DNA from: Longimycelium tulufanense
GTDB lineage: Bacteria; Actinomycetota; Actinomycetes; Mycobacteriales; Pseudonocardiaceae
Assembly (NCBI RefSeq): GCF_014645795.1
Contig: NZ_BMMK01000029.1
Span: 1 to 64,000, forward strand
Direction of reading: 5' to 3'
DNA: 64,000 nt
Of the stretch, positions 7,354-15,042 are shown piece by piece. Numbering within the stretch: the stretch's first letter is position 1; each line of letters begins with the position of its first letter. Both the position numbers and the translations under genes were made by a program. A model generated the notes under the pieces. The model made no database searches. It was not told the origin of the DNA and saw nothing but the letters and a program-made list of their open reading frames with translations.

Positions 7354-8730
7354 GTGGTGGGGAGCAAGGCACAGGCCACGAAACGGATTATGGGTGCGGA
7401 GTTTCGGACGGCGTTGTGGATGGTGCGGCATCCGGGTGCGGCGGTGGTGCCGGCGACGGTGTCGGCGGGTGTGGCCGAGCTGGGTCCGTGGATGACGGGC
7501 GGGATCGCCGGTGCGGTGGCGGCGGGCACGCTGGGCTGGTACCGGGCGCATCCGGAAACGTTTGATGCGTATGCGGCGCCGGCGTTGCGGTCGTGGCGGC
7601 GCCGCTGGCTGGGTCCCTACACCGGAGTGCGGTGGCGGGATCTGATGGATGCCTGCGATTTGGCGCGCGAGCATCGCCGTACCGGGCGGCGGCTGTATCC
7701 GCGGGTGCTGCGGGTGCGGGCGTTCTCCCCGTTCATCGATGTGGTGCGGGTGAAGTTGGCTCAGGGCCAGTCCCTGAAGTGGTTCACCACCCGGGCGGAG
7801 GAGTTGGCCTCGTCGTTGAAGGTGGAGCGGGTGGCGGTGGAACCGGTGCGGCCCGGTGTGGTCGCGTTGGTGGTGCAACGCCGTGAACCGTTCACCCAGG
7901 TCATTCCCGCACCGGAGATGCCGGAGGAGGTCGGGGATGTGGATCTGCGGGCGGTCTATCTGGGTGAGACCGAGTTCGGTGAGGACTGGAGGATGCCGCT
8001 GACCGGTGGGCATCGGCTCACCGCGGGCGCCACCGGGGCCGGTAAGAACTCCATCCCCTTCGCCACCGCGCGCTCCATCGCGCCGCTGATCCGGGATGGG
8101 CTGGTGCGGCCGTGGGTCTGTGACCCCAAGCTGTTGGAGTTCGGCTTGTTGAAGCCGCTGGTGGGCTACCGCTACGCGGATGACTCCGACTCCTGTCTGG
8201 AGCTGGTTCACGAGTTCGTGGCGGACATGCAGCGCACCCAGCAACGGATGCAGCGGGCGGGGCTCCGGGAGGTTCCGGTGTCGCCGGAGTGGCCGGTGAA
8301 CTGGCTCATCCTCGATGAACTGGGGTTCCTGGTGGCCTACGACAGCAGCAACGCCCGGGCGATCACCGCCGAGTTGGCCAAGGTGGCCTCGATGGGCCGC
8401 AAGACCCATCACGTGCTGGATGCCTACGTGCAGGAACCCAGCAAGGACGTGGTAGAGATCCGGGATCTGTTCCCACGGCGGATCTGCCTGCGGGTCACCT
8501 CGGATACGCACCCGGACATGGTGCTGGGTGAGGGAATGCGGGCACGCGGCGCGATCGCCGACCAGATCCCCGACCTGCCCGACACTGCGGGGATCGGCTT
8601 CTACAAGCAGCCCCGCCGTGGCACGCCGGTCCGGGTGCGGGCCGCCTACACCCACGATGACGACATCACCGAACTGGTCAACTTCGTCCAGTCCGGCCAG
8701 AACCCGAACCGGCTACGGGCAGTGTCCTAA
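7354..8730 (+). CDS. FtsK/SpoIIIE-type conjugative DNA translocase (TraB-like)
   Basis: This ~458-residue protein has N-terminal hydrophobic segments (about residues 25-65), then an FtsK-like motor domain. Walker A is GATGAGKN near residue 230, Walker B is LILDELGF near residue 325, and a later DLFPRRICLRVTSDTH segment is typical of the family. AICEs transfer double-stranded DNA with this one protein, which assembles as a hexameric pump at the membrane. The residue after the Walker lysine is Asn rather than Ser/Thr; AICE homologues often carry Gly there, so a divergent P-loop is a clade trait. GTG 7354 is preferred because GGAAGGGG lies 7 nt upstream; a GTG at 7348 is possible. Confidence 0.85.
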   Translation: MVGSKAQATKRIMGAEFRTALWMVRHPGAAVVPATVSAGVAELGPWMTGGIAGAVAAGTLGWYRAHPETFDAYAAPALRSWRRRWLGPYTGVRWRDLMDACDLAREHRRTGRRLYPRVLRVRAFSPFIDVVRVKLAQGQSLKWFTTRAEELASSLKVERVAVEPVRPGVVALVVQRREPFTQVIPAPEMPEEVGDVDLRAVYLGETEFGEDWRMPLTGGHRLTAGATGAGKNSIPFATARSIAPLIRDGLVRPWVCDPKLLEFGLLKPLVGYRYADDSDSCLELVHEFVADMQRTQQRMQRAGLREVPVSPEWPVNWLILDELGFLVAYDSSNARAITAELAKVASMGRKTHHVLDAYVQEPSKDVVEIRDLFPRRICLRVTSDTHPDMVLGEGMRARGAIADQIPDLPDTAGIGFYKQPRRGTPVRVRAAYTHDDDITELVNFVQSGQNPNRLRAVS

Positions 8731-8898
8731 GAGGACCTCCGCAGATCGATGACGTGTGGACATTGGTAGTGACGCTGGCTGCCGCGCTTCTGTTGTCTCT
8801 GGTGGTCAAGGCAGCCCGGTGTCCTGATCACGGTGCTGCCGGTGTGAGTACCGGCAAGCGCTGTTCTTTGCTCATTTTCTTTCTCGGAGGTACTAGCA

Positions 8899-9396
8899 AT
8901 GGTGTCGTGTGTGCGTCGTGCGGCCGGGTCGGTGCCGCCGCGGGGGTTGGATCGCTTGTTGCGTGGGGTGCGCGCACACCTGCGGGTGTGGCGGTTGCCG
9001 CGTCCGGATCGTCTGGTGATCTACACGGCCAGTCGCAGTGTGACCGCGGAGATCACGCAGGGGCGGCCACCGGACCGGTTAGCCGCGCTGCTGGCGTGGG
9101 CGTGGTCGTTGCAGGGTGTGACCGCGACGTGGGGACACGGCCCGGCCGAGACGGTCACGGTGCTGGTGTCGGGCCGCACGTGCTCCGGGATCGGGGTCCA
9201 TGTCTCGGCAGCGGTCCGCCTGGCGGAGCTGGGCGACCAAGTGCGTCCCGGGCCGGGGGGTGCACGGCTGGCCTGCTGGGCGACTGGATCCGCGCGGCTG
9301 CCAGTGGGCGCGGCGGAGGCGGTCACCTGTGACGAGCTGGCCGCGGTGGTGGCGCACCTGCGGGCCGCTGAGCGGCGGGAGGTGCGGGCGGCATGA
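8899..9396 (+). CDS. Hypothetical protein, AICE cargo
   Basis: This 165-residue protein has a strong ribosome site (GGAGG) and an ATG start. It contains beta-rich stretches such as RLVIYTASRSVTAEI and AETVTVLVSGRTC, without a catalytic signature I recognise. It overlaps the WhiB-like gene by 4 bp (ATGA), so the two are translationally coupled. Its conserved position after the translocase suggests an element function, identity unknown. Confidence 0.65.
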   Translation: MVSCVRRAAGSVPPRGLDRLLRGVRAHLRVWRLPRPDRLVIYTASRSVTAEITQGRPPDRLAALLAWAWSLQGVTATWGHGPAETVTVLVSGRTCSGIGVHVSAAVRLAELGDQVRPGPGGARLACWATGSARLPVGAAEAVTCDELAAVVAHLRAAERREVRAA

Positions 9397-9704
9397 GTGT
9401 GCGGCCGGAGATCGCGTATCGCTACCTGATGTCGGTGTTGTTTGGTCCCTCGGGTCGTCCGCCGGAGTGGCGGCGGCACGCGGCGTGCCGGGGCATGGAT
9501 CCGGCGTTGTTCGCCGATGAGAACCGGATCGCGGCGGCGAAGACGGTGTGCCGTTCCTGCCCGGTCCAGCAGCCGTGCCGGGCCGATCAGCTCGAGTGGG
9601 AAAGCCGCCTGGATGCTCGGCGCCGCTACGCGGTGGGTGTGGTGGGAGGGTTGGCCGCACATGAACGACGGCACCGCCCCAACGTGGAGCGGAAGGTGTC
9701 GTGA
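9393..9704 (+). CDS. WhiB-family iron-sulfur transcriptional regulator
   Basis: This 103-residue protein has the four conserved cysteines Cys32, Cys53, Cys56 and Cys62 (C-x20-C-x2-C-x5-C) expected to hold a [4Fe-4S] cluster. They are followed by a GVVGG turn (residues 82-86; usually G-V/I-W-G-G) and a basic tail. WhiB-like proteins bind sigma factor region 4 and DNA and respond to NO or oxygen. Carriage by a mobile element suggests that transfer or host development genes are tuned by redox state, which is inference. It overlaps both neighbours (ATGA upstream, 4 bp downstream). Confidence 0.92.
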   Translation: MSVRPEIAYRYLMSVLFGPSGRPPEWRRHAACRGMDPALFADENRIAAAKTVCRSCPVQQPCRADQLEWESRLDARRRYAVGVVGGLAAHERRHRPNVERKVS

Positions 9705-9886
9705 TGCGCCCGATCCTGTTGATCCCGCTCACGTGGCGCAGCCTGCGCCGTGTGGCCGGTCTCATCGCCGGTGTCCTGGCGGCGCTGGCCGGAACGTATT
9801 GGCTGTTCGGGCTCGGGCTGGCACTGGCCGTGGCCGCACTGGTGGCGCTGGTGGTGAGTGTCGTGGTGTGGGTGTTCCGCGCCTAG
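9701..9886 (+). CDS. Small membrane protein, AICE spread region
   Basis: This 61-residue protein is almost entirely hydrophobic after a short basic N-terminus, with two likely transmembrane helices (about residues 15-35 and 38-58). It overlaps the WhiB-like gene by 4 bp. Small hydrophobic proteins in this position of AICEs and Streptomyces plasmids are often spread (Spd) proteins aiding intramycelial plasmid distribution; that role is inferred from position and composition. Confidence 0.65.
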   Translation: MMRPILLIPLTWRSLRRVAGLIAGVLAALAGTYWLFGLGLALAVAALVALVVSVVVWVFRA

Positions 9887-9908
9887 CTCAGGGAAGGGAG
9901 GTGACACG

Positions 9909-10760
9909 ATGGGACGGAGGAGCCGACAGCGGGAAGACAACGACGGGAGCGTCGCGGCCGAGGCGGGTGTGACTCCGCGGGTACGGCGGCTGCGCGGCCG
10001 GCTCGCCGAGTCACGCCAACTGAAGAGCTTGTTGGACGATCCCTATTTGCGGGTGGTCCAGATCGAGCGGCTTCGGGTGTCGGTGACCCGGGGCCTGTGG
10101 TTCTTCCTGGTGTTGGGCCTGGGCTACACCACCCCTGGGGTTCAGGAGTTCCTGGCCGGTGACCGCACTCCGGCTGACCCGGTGTGGTGGGGCGCCTGGC
10201 TGGCGGAACCGGCCTTCGCCGGCATTCTGATCCACCTGTTGCGTTGGGAAGCGGCGATGCTGTCCGCTGGGGTGGAGATCGACAGTCGCGCTGTACAACG
10301 CCTGAAGCGGCTGTTGTTGGCGGCGACCTCGTTCATGAACGTCTACCCCACGCTGCGACCGCAGGATCACGAGATCCGTATCGGATCGGTGGTGGCGCAC
10401 TTGGTGGTTCCCGTCGTGGTCTACCTCCTGGCGGAGGTGATGCCGGTGGTCCAGCAACGCTGCTTCGAGGCCAAGCTGGCGGTGTCCCCCGTCGCGCCGT
10501 ATTCCGGCTCGGGGAACCCTGCCGCTGATGTGACGGCATCGCCCAGCCCAGCACCCGCATCGGACACGGCCGTGGGGACTCGGCTGCGGCTTCCGGGCCA
10601 CCTGCTTCAGGCCGTGCAGGCCAAGGCACGGGAGGTGGCCGACCAGGGCCGACCGCTGACCGCCGCCGACGTACAGGCCACGATCAAGGTCGGTGGTGAC
10701 CTGGCCGCACGCATCGCGGCGGAGTTGAGCACCACCAACGGTCATCGTCTTCCGACCTAG
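9909..10760 (+). CDS. Spd/DUF2637-like membrane protein
   Basis: This 283-residue protein starts at an ATG behind GGGAAGGGAGG. It has a basic N-terminus, hydrophobic helices near residues 50-75, 90-120 and 155-180, a Ser/Pro-rich linker (about 195-225), and a cytoplasmic helical tail. The WWGAWLAEPAFAG segment resembles the DUF2637/SpdB-like membrane proteins of actinomycete plasmids and AICEs. Such proteins help spread incoming DNA between mycelial compartments. The family assignment is from recalled sequence features and gene order (before rep), so the exact domain needs a profile search. Confidence 0.65.
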   Translation: MGRRSRQREDNDGSVAAEAGVTPRVRRLRGRLAESRQLKSLLDDPYLRVVQIERLRVSVTRGLWFFLVLGLGYTTPGVQEFLAGDRTPADPVWWGAWLAEPAFAGILIHLLRWEAAMLSAGVEIDSRAVQRLKRLLLAATSFMNVYPTLRPQDHEIRIGSVVAHLVVPVVVYLLAEVMPVVQQRCFEAKLAVSPVAPYSGSGNPAADVTASPSPAPASDTAVGTRLRLPGHLLQAVQAKAREVADQGRPLTAADVQATIKVGGDLAARIAAELSTTNGHRLPT

Positions 10761-10914
10761 ATAACAGAGTCTCTTTCAGACAGTCCTGTGTGGGCGGGGC
10801 ACGACACCTCGGGTGGTGTCCCGCCCACTGCTGTGTCCACGCCTTGCGACGACGGGAGAACACAGCGGGGCGCTGTCGTCCCCTTGTCCCCTGCTGCTGG
10901 GAGGTTGTCACTGC

Positions 10915-12279
10915 ATGTTCTATTCCCATGTTGGCACCACGGTGGATGACCGCATTGCCGAACGGGTGCGGGCCGCGGACTTCACCACCTGGCGGCAGAA
11001 GGTTATTGCGGCCGGTGGCTGCGCCCATCCCATTCACCTGTCGGGCCAGTGGAGCGTCACCGACAACGCCACCGGCCAGACCCTTGCCCGCCGCTCCGGT
11101 CACATCCTGGTGCCGTGCGGCACCCGTCGGGCCGCGGTGTGCCGTCCGTGCGCTGACCGTTATGCCGCCGACGCCTTCCACCTGGTCCGGGCCGGCTTGG
11201 TGGGCGGTAAAGGGGTGCCGGAGACGGTCACGCACACGCCCCGCTACTTCGTCACCCTCACCGCCCCCTCGTTCGGCCCGGTCCACCAGGCGCGCACCAG
11301 CCGTAACGGTAAGTCGATCCCGTGCGGCTGCGGGGGCTACCACCACCCGCAGGACTCCCGCATCGGCACTCCCCTTGACCCGGAGAGCTACGACTACGGC
11401 GCGGCGGTGCTCTGGCAGGCGCATGCCACCCAGCTGTGGCACCGGTTTGTCGGCCGTCTCCGACGCACGCTTGCCCGGCTGCTGGGTATCCCGGAATCTC
11501 ACTTTCCCCGCCACGCTCGCCTGTCGTATGCGAAAGTCGCCGAATACCAGCGACGCGGCATGGTCCACTTCCACGCCGTCATCCGGGTCGACGGCCCGAC
11601 CGGTCCCACCGACCCGACGCCGGCCGGCATCAACACCGAATCCTTAGCCCAGGCGATCCGCCAGGCCGCAGACACCACCCGCGTCGACACCTGTCGCCCG
11701 GACGGAGTCGTACTCGGCCTCACCTGGGGACGCCAACTGGATCTGCGCCCGATCCGCGCGGAGGCGGCCGGCGACTTCGAGGACGGCGACGGCGAGATCA
11801 GTGAGGCACGCCTGGCAGGCTATGTGGCCAAGTACGCCACGAAATCCAGCGGCGCCACCGACCACGGCGACCGGCGCGTGCACTCCCAACGCCACATCGA
11901 CCAGCTTCGGATCTCCGACCACCACCGCGCCATGATCCAAACCGCGTGGGATCTCGGCGGCCTGGCGATGTATGCCCGGCTGAACCTGCGCCGCTGGGCA
12001 CACATGCTCGGCTTCGGCGGGCACTTCCTCACCAAATCCCGCGCCTACTCCACCACCTTCACCGACATCCGCCGCACCCAAGCCAACTACCGCACGGCCG
12101 AAGCGCTGGCTGAGCTGGGTGTCACCGAGGACCAGGTCACCGTGGTCAACCACTGGGACTTCACCGGCATCGGCTACCGCGACGACGCCGAACGCGAACT
12201 CGCCTCGGCAATCGCGGAACGACTCCAGCATCATTCGAAACCACGAGGGGATCATGATGGACAAGCCATGGGGCATTGA
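10915..12279 (+). CDS. RepSA-like rolling-circle replication initiator
   Basis: This 454-residue protein begins at an ATG with GGGAGG 10 nt upstream. It has a Cys-rich segment (VPCGTRRAAVCRPCADRY, near residue 75) and the HUH metal-binding motif in RGMVHFHAVIR (near residue 220), characteristic of RepSA of pSAM2-type AICEs. Such initiators nick the double-strand origin through a tyrosine and start rolling-circle replication after excision. Its end overlaps the excisionase start by 26 bp, the usual rep-xis-int order. Confidence 0.9.
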   Translation: MFYSHVGTTVDDRIAERVRAADFTTWRQKVIAAGGCAHPIHLSGQWSVTDNATGQTLARRSGHILVPCGTRRAAVCRPCADRYAADAFHLVRAGLVGGKGVPETVTHTPRYFVTLTAPSFGPVHQARTSRNGKSIPCGCGGYHHPQDSRIGTPLDPESYDYGAAVLWQAHATQLWHRFVGRLRRTLARLLGIPESHFPRHARLSYAKVAEYQRRGMVHFHAVIRVDGPTGPTDPTPAGINTESLAQAIRQAADTTRVDTCRPDGVVLGLTWGRQLDLRPIRAEAAGDFEDGDGEISEARLAGYVAKYATKSSGATDHGDRRVHSQRHIDQLRISDHHRAMIQTAWDLGGLAMYARLNLRRWAHMLGFGGHFLTKSRAYSTTFTDIRRTQANYRTAEALAELGVTEDQVTVVNHWDFTGIGYRDDAERELASAIAERLQHHSKPRGDHDGQAMGH

Positions 12280-12436
12280 GGATTTGGCCAACTTTCTCGG
12301 CGTACCGAAGAACACTATTTACCAGTGGCGAAGCAAGGGATACGGGCCGCCAAGCCGCAAGGTTGGACGCTACGTGAAGTATCTTCCCGACGAAGTGAGA
12401 AGGTGGCTACACAGCCTGCCGAAGGAGGTGGGGTGA
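12254..12436 (+). CDS. xis: Excisionase (HTH_17/MerR-like DNA-binding protein)
   Basis: This is a 60-residue protein with a single helix-turn-helix of excisionase type: WGIEDLANFLGVPKNTIYQW, then YGPPSRKVGRYVKY and a C-terminal DEVRRWL helix. GAGGGG lies just upstream of ATGATG (12254 or 12257). It overlaps rep by 26 bp, and its stop overlaps the integrase start, so rep-xis-int form one translation-coupled operon. Xis bends att DNA and directs integrase towards excision. Confidence 0.85.
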   Translation: MMDKPWGIEDLANFLGVPKNTIYQWRSKGYGPPSRKVGRYVKYLPDEVRRWLHSLPKEVG

Positions 12437-13587
12437 TGCCACGTCCTCCGCTTCCGATTGGGACTCACGGGAAGATCAAGGTGAGTCCGAAGCCATCTGG
12501 CGGCTACGTGGCGCGGACCAAGTACCGCGACTACGACGGGGTGACCCGTCTCGTGGAGCGGTCCGGCAAGTCCGAGACTGCTGCCCGGAATAACCTGCTG
12601 GAAGCCCTCCGGGACCGGTCGGCATCGCAGGGTAACGCCGCCATCACCCCTGAGACCAAGTTCAGGGTGGCAGCTTCGATTTGGCTCGCGGAGATGCGTG
12701 AGGCGGCCGATGCGGGCGACTTGTCGCCCAATTCGATTGAGCTGTATGAGCGGCAGCTTCGCAATTACGCCTATCCGGCGTTGGGAGAGCTGCGCCTCTG
12801 CGAGGTGACCACTCCTCGGGTGGACGCTGTTCTGCGCGAGATCCGCAAGCGACGGGGGGCTTCTACCGCGAAGACTGTTCGGAGCGTCATCTCCGGGGTT
12901 ATGCGCCTGGCTGCCCGTCACGGTGCGGTGAAGATCAACCCGACTCGTGAGGTCGGGAGGATCAAGGGTGATCCGAAGCGGCCTCCTCGGGCCTTGACGC
13001 CGGGGGAGCGTCGGCAGTGGATTGAGCAACTCGAAGCCGATGAGCGAGCGGTCCGCAAGGATCTTCCGGACTTGACTCGGTGGATGCTTGCGACCGGGGT
13101 ACGGATCGGTGAAGCGCTCGCGGTGTCCTGGGATGAGATCGACCTGGATTCGGCCACTGTGGACATTGAGTGGAAGCTGATTCGGGTCAAGGGCAAGGGA
13201 TTGCAGCGGGTTCCTCGACTGAAGTCGGACAGTGGGGAGCGAACCTTGCCGCTGCCGCCGTTCGCGGTGGCCATGCTCCGGCGGCGTCGTCAGACTCGGG
13301 GCGATGCCTACCCGATCTTTCCCGACGCTCACGGCGGTTGGCGCGATCCGAGCAACACTCGGCGGGATCTCCGCCATGCCCGCGGCACCGACGGCTTCGC
13401 CTGGGTGACCTCGCACGTGTTCCGCAAGACGTGCGCCACGATCCTTGACGAGGCCAAGTTCACGCCGCGGGAGATCGCGGATCAGCTCGGCCACGCTCGT
13501 CCATCGTTGACCCAGGACGTCTACCTCGGGCGCAAGATCGTCAACCGGGCGGTGGCTGACGCCTTGGAAGCACTCGGAGATACGTAG
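12436..13587 (+). CDS. int: Tyrosine-family site-specific integrase
   Basis: This 383-residue tyrosine recombinase has an N-terminal arm-binding region, a SAM-like core-binding domain (about residues 75-165), and a catalytic domain with Arg223 (TGVRIGEAL), His327-x-x-Arg330 (SHVFRK), His353 (LGHAR) and nucleophile Tyr363 (DVYLG). It starts at ATG overlapping the xis stop (TGATG), with AAGGAGG upstream. It integrates the element by recombination between attP and a chromosomal attB, here at or just past tRNA-Lys. Its 3' end lies 14 bp from the right copy of the 18-bp repeat, the usual int-att layout. Confidence 0.95.
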   Translation: MPRPPLPIGTHGKIKVSPKPSGGYVARTKYRDYDGVTRLVERSGKSETAARNNLLEALRDRSASQGNAAITPETKFRVAASIWLAEMREAADAGDLSPNSIELYERQLRNYAYPALGELRLCEVTTPRVDAVLREIRKRRGASTAKTVRSVISGVMRLAARHGAVKINPTREVGRIKGDPKRPPRALTPGERRQWIEQLEADERAVRKDLPDLTRWMLATGVRIGEALAVSWDEIDLDSATVDIEWKLIRVKGKGLQRVPRLKSDSGERTLPLPPFAVAMLRRRRQTRGDAYPIFPDAHGGWRDPSNTRRDLRHARGTDGFAWVTSHVFRKTCATILDEAKFTPREIADQLGHARPSLTQDVYLGRKIVNRAVADALEALGDT

Positions 13588-13600
13588 TCGCCGCTGTATC

Positions 13601-13618
13601 GGTTGGGTTTCGTATGGC
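13601..13618 (+). repeat. Right copy of 18-bp direct repeat (possible att site or arm site)
   Basis: This is the identical copy of the repeat at 68-85. It lies 14 bp after the integrase stop and 45 bp from the 3' end of tRNA-Lys. See the mobile element entry for what it implies about element limits. Confidence 0.6.
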
Positions 13619-13640
13619 AGTGATCTACAAAGCGAAACCC
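13605..13640 (-). terminator. Inverted repeat in the tRNA-Lys 3' trailer
   Basis: GGGTTTCG (13605-13612) and CGAAACCC (13633-13640) form an 8-bp stem with a 20-nt loop, 23 bp past the tRNA-Lys 3' end in its direction of transcription. It may terminate the tRNA transcript. It overlaps the right 18-bp repeat, so element insertion would have occurred within this structure. Confidence 0.4.
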
Positions 13641-13662
13641 CCGGCCGCCTGACCAGGGGTAG

Positions 13663-13738
<76 letters not shown>

Positions 13739-14135
13739 TGGGCTGTCGCTCCTTGCCGGTCCCTTTCGCGGTCCCGCCCGGCGCGACGGGGAAAAGTTAG
13801 CACATGGCTCGTGGAGACAACGAATCGGCTGGTCGGGAGAGGTGTGGTGGGGTAGTCAGGTGACCTTGGTGGTGATCTCGGCGAGCCTGGCGAACCGTGC
13901 GGGTGCACGGTGGCCGCCCGGCGGAGTGGCGAACGTCATAGGGGTCGAAAGGGTGTGGAAAACCCGGCGTTGCGAGCACGCATTCTGTGGCTCAAGGGAA
14001 GGGTGTTGGCCGCGTGCCGAGCACCCGACCATGCTGCCGGACCTGTGATCGGCACACATGGTTCAGAGCAGCCGGCCACGGCATCGCTCGGTACGGCCGC
14101 GGGGGCGTTCCAGGGTTTGGACCTGGCTGCAAACA
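13739..14135. other. Spacer between the two tRNA genes, no supported gene
   Basis: About 400 bp without a credible coding frame. It probably holds the tRNA-Lys promoter (leftward transcription). No structure stands out apart from the terminator at its right edge. Confidence 0.5.
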
Positions 14136-14166
14136 GAGAAAGGGCCCCAAGACGGGGCCCTTTCTC
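14136..14166 (-). terminator. Strong terminator of tRNA-His
   Basis: GAGAAAGGGCCCC (14136-14148) pairs perfectly with GGGGCCCTTTCTC (14154-14166) around a 5-nt loop. It lies 3 bp past the tRNA-His 3' end in the direction of transcription. The stem itself provides the T-rich side. Confidence 0.85.
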
Positions 14167-14169
14167 GAG

Positions 14170-14245
14170 TGGGGTGAGTGACGGGACTTGAACCCGCGAC
14201 ACCTGGGACCACAACCCAGTGCTCTACCGGCTGAGCTACACCCAC
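14170..14245 (-). tRNA. tRNA-His (anticodon GTG)
   Basis: This tRNA folds with acceptor GTGGGTG/CACTCAC (one G-U pair), anticodon stem CTGGG/CCCAG with loop TTGTGGT (anticodon GTG), T arm GGTTCAAGTCC, and encoded CCA. C73 can pair with the extra G(-1) at 14246 that is diagnostic for tRNA-His. It lies next to orn, a common actinobacterial arrangement. Confidence 0.97.
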
Positions 14246-14311
14246 CATGCGCTCCGCGGCCTGGCCGCAGCAGCCGGCATATCGTAGCGCGCCCGCCGGT
14301 CGGAGCAGAAA

Positions 14312-14971
14312 TCAGGGGGTGGCCGTTGTCTCCCCGGTCGGGGCGCCGGACCCGGCGTCCGGCTCCTGCTGATCACGGTCGACCAGCTCGGCGGCGACGG
14401 CCTGGGCCTCCTCGGTGCTCGGCCCCGGCGGCGCGACGAACGCGGTGCGCCGGTAGTAGGCCAGCTCCCGGATCGACTCCCGGATGTCGGCCAGCGCGCG
14501 GTGCGCCAACCCCTTCTCCGGCTGCGCGAAGTAGATCCGCGGGAACCATCGCCGGCACAGTTCCTTGATCGACGACACGTCCACCATGCGGTAGTGCAGG
14601 TGGGCGTCCAGCGCGGGCATGTCCCGGGCGATGAACCCCCGGTCCGTCGCGATCGAGTTGCCCGCCAACGGCGCGGTGCGCGGCTCCGGGACGTAGCGCC
14701 GGATGTACTCCAGCACCAGCCGCTCGGCCTCGGCCAAGGTCACGGTGGACCGTCGCACCTCCTGGGTGAGCCCGGAGCGCTCGTGCATGTCCCGTACCAC
14801 GTCCGGCATGGCGGCCAGCACCGCGTCGTCGGCGTGGACGACCACGTCCACCCCCTCGCCGAGCACGTTGAGGTCGGCATCGGTCACCAGCGCCGCGATC
14901 TCGATGAGGGCGTCCCGGCTCAGGTCGAGCCCGGTCATCTCGCAGTCGATCCACACCAGACGGTCGTTCAC
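14312..14971 (-). CDS. orn: Oligoribonuclease
   Basis: This 219-residue DEDDh 3'-5' exonuclease degrades RNA dinucleotides, including pGpG from c-di-GMP breakdown. Visible motifs are Exo [11 protein letters not shown] (Asp9, Glu11), Exo II in NSIATDRGF, and Exo III HRALADI (catalytic His and last Asp). The C-terminal ~35 residues form a Pro/Glu/Thr-rich tail beyond the usual enzyme, common in actinobacteria. It is transcribed towards tRNA-His. Confidence 0.96.
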   Translation of the reverse strand: MNDRLVWIDCEMTGLDLSRDALIEIAALVTDADLNVLGEGVDVVVHADDAVLAAMPDVVRDMHERSGLTQEVRRSTVTLAEAERLVLEYIRRYVPEPRTAPLAGNSIATDRGFIARDMPALDAHLHYRMVDVSSIKELCRRWFPRIYFAQPEKGLAHRALADIRESIRELAYYRRTAFVAPPGPSTEEAQAVAAELVDRDQQEPDAGSGAPTGETTATP

Positions 14972-15042
14972 CTGGCGGAGCCTAGCCCGCCACCCCGGCG
15001 GCCTTCATGGCCGCGTTGCAGCGCGCTGTGAGGTTGCTCACG

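Larger units (their letters stand above)
68..13618. mobile_element. Integrated actinomycete integrative conjugative element (AICE)
   Basis: The block holds the usual AICE gene set: tyrosine integrase, small excisionase, RepSA-like replication initiator, Spd-like membrane proteins, an FtsK/TraB-type translocase and a GntR (KorSA-like) regulator. The integrase lies next to tRNA-Lys. The limits given are the two copies of an exact 18-bp direct repeat. They are provisional, because no copy of the tRNA-Lys 3' end was found at the left, so the true left end could lie outside the window. AICEs excise, replicate by rolling circle and transfer as double-stranded DNA through a single FtsK-like protein. 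Confidence 0.85.

Noticed and set aside
8754-9332. Hydrophobic-start frame overlapping the gene at 8899
   Set aside because: After about 20 hydrophobic residues it becomes low-complexity and overlaps most of a gene with a better ribosome site; a short membrane peptide remains possible but unsupported.
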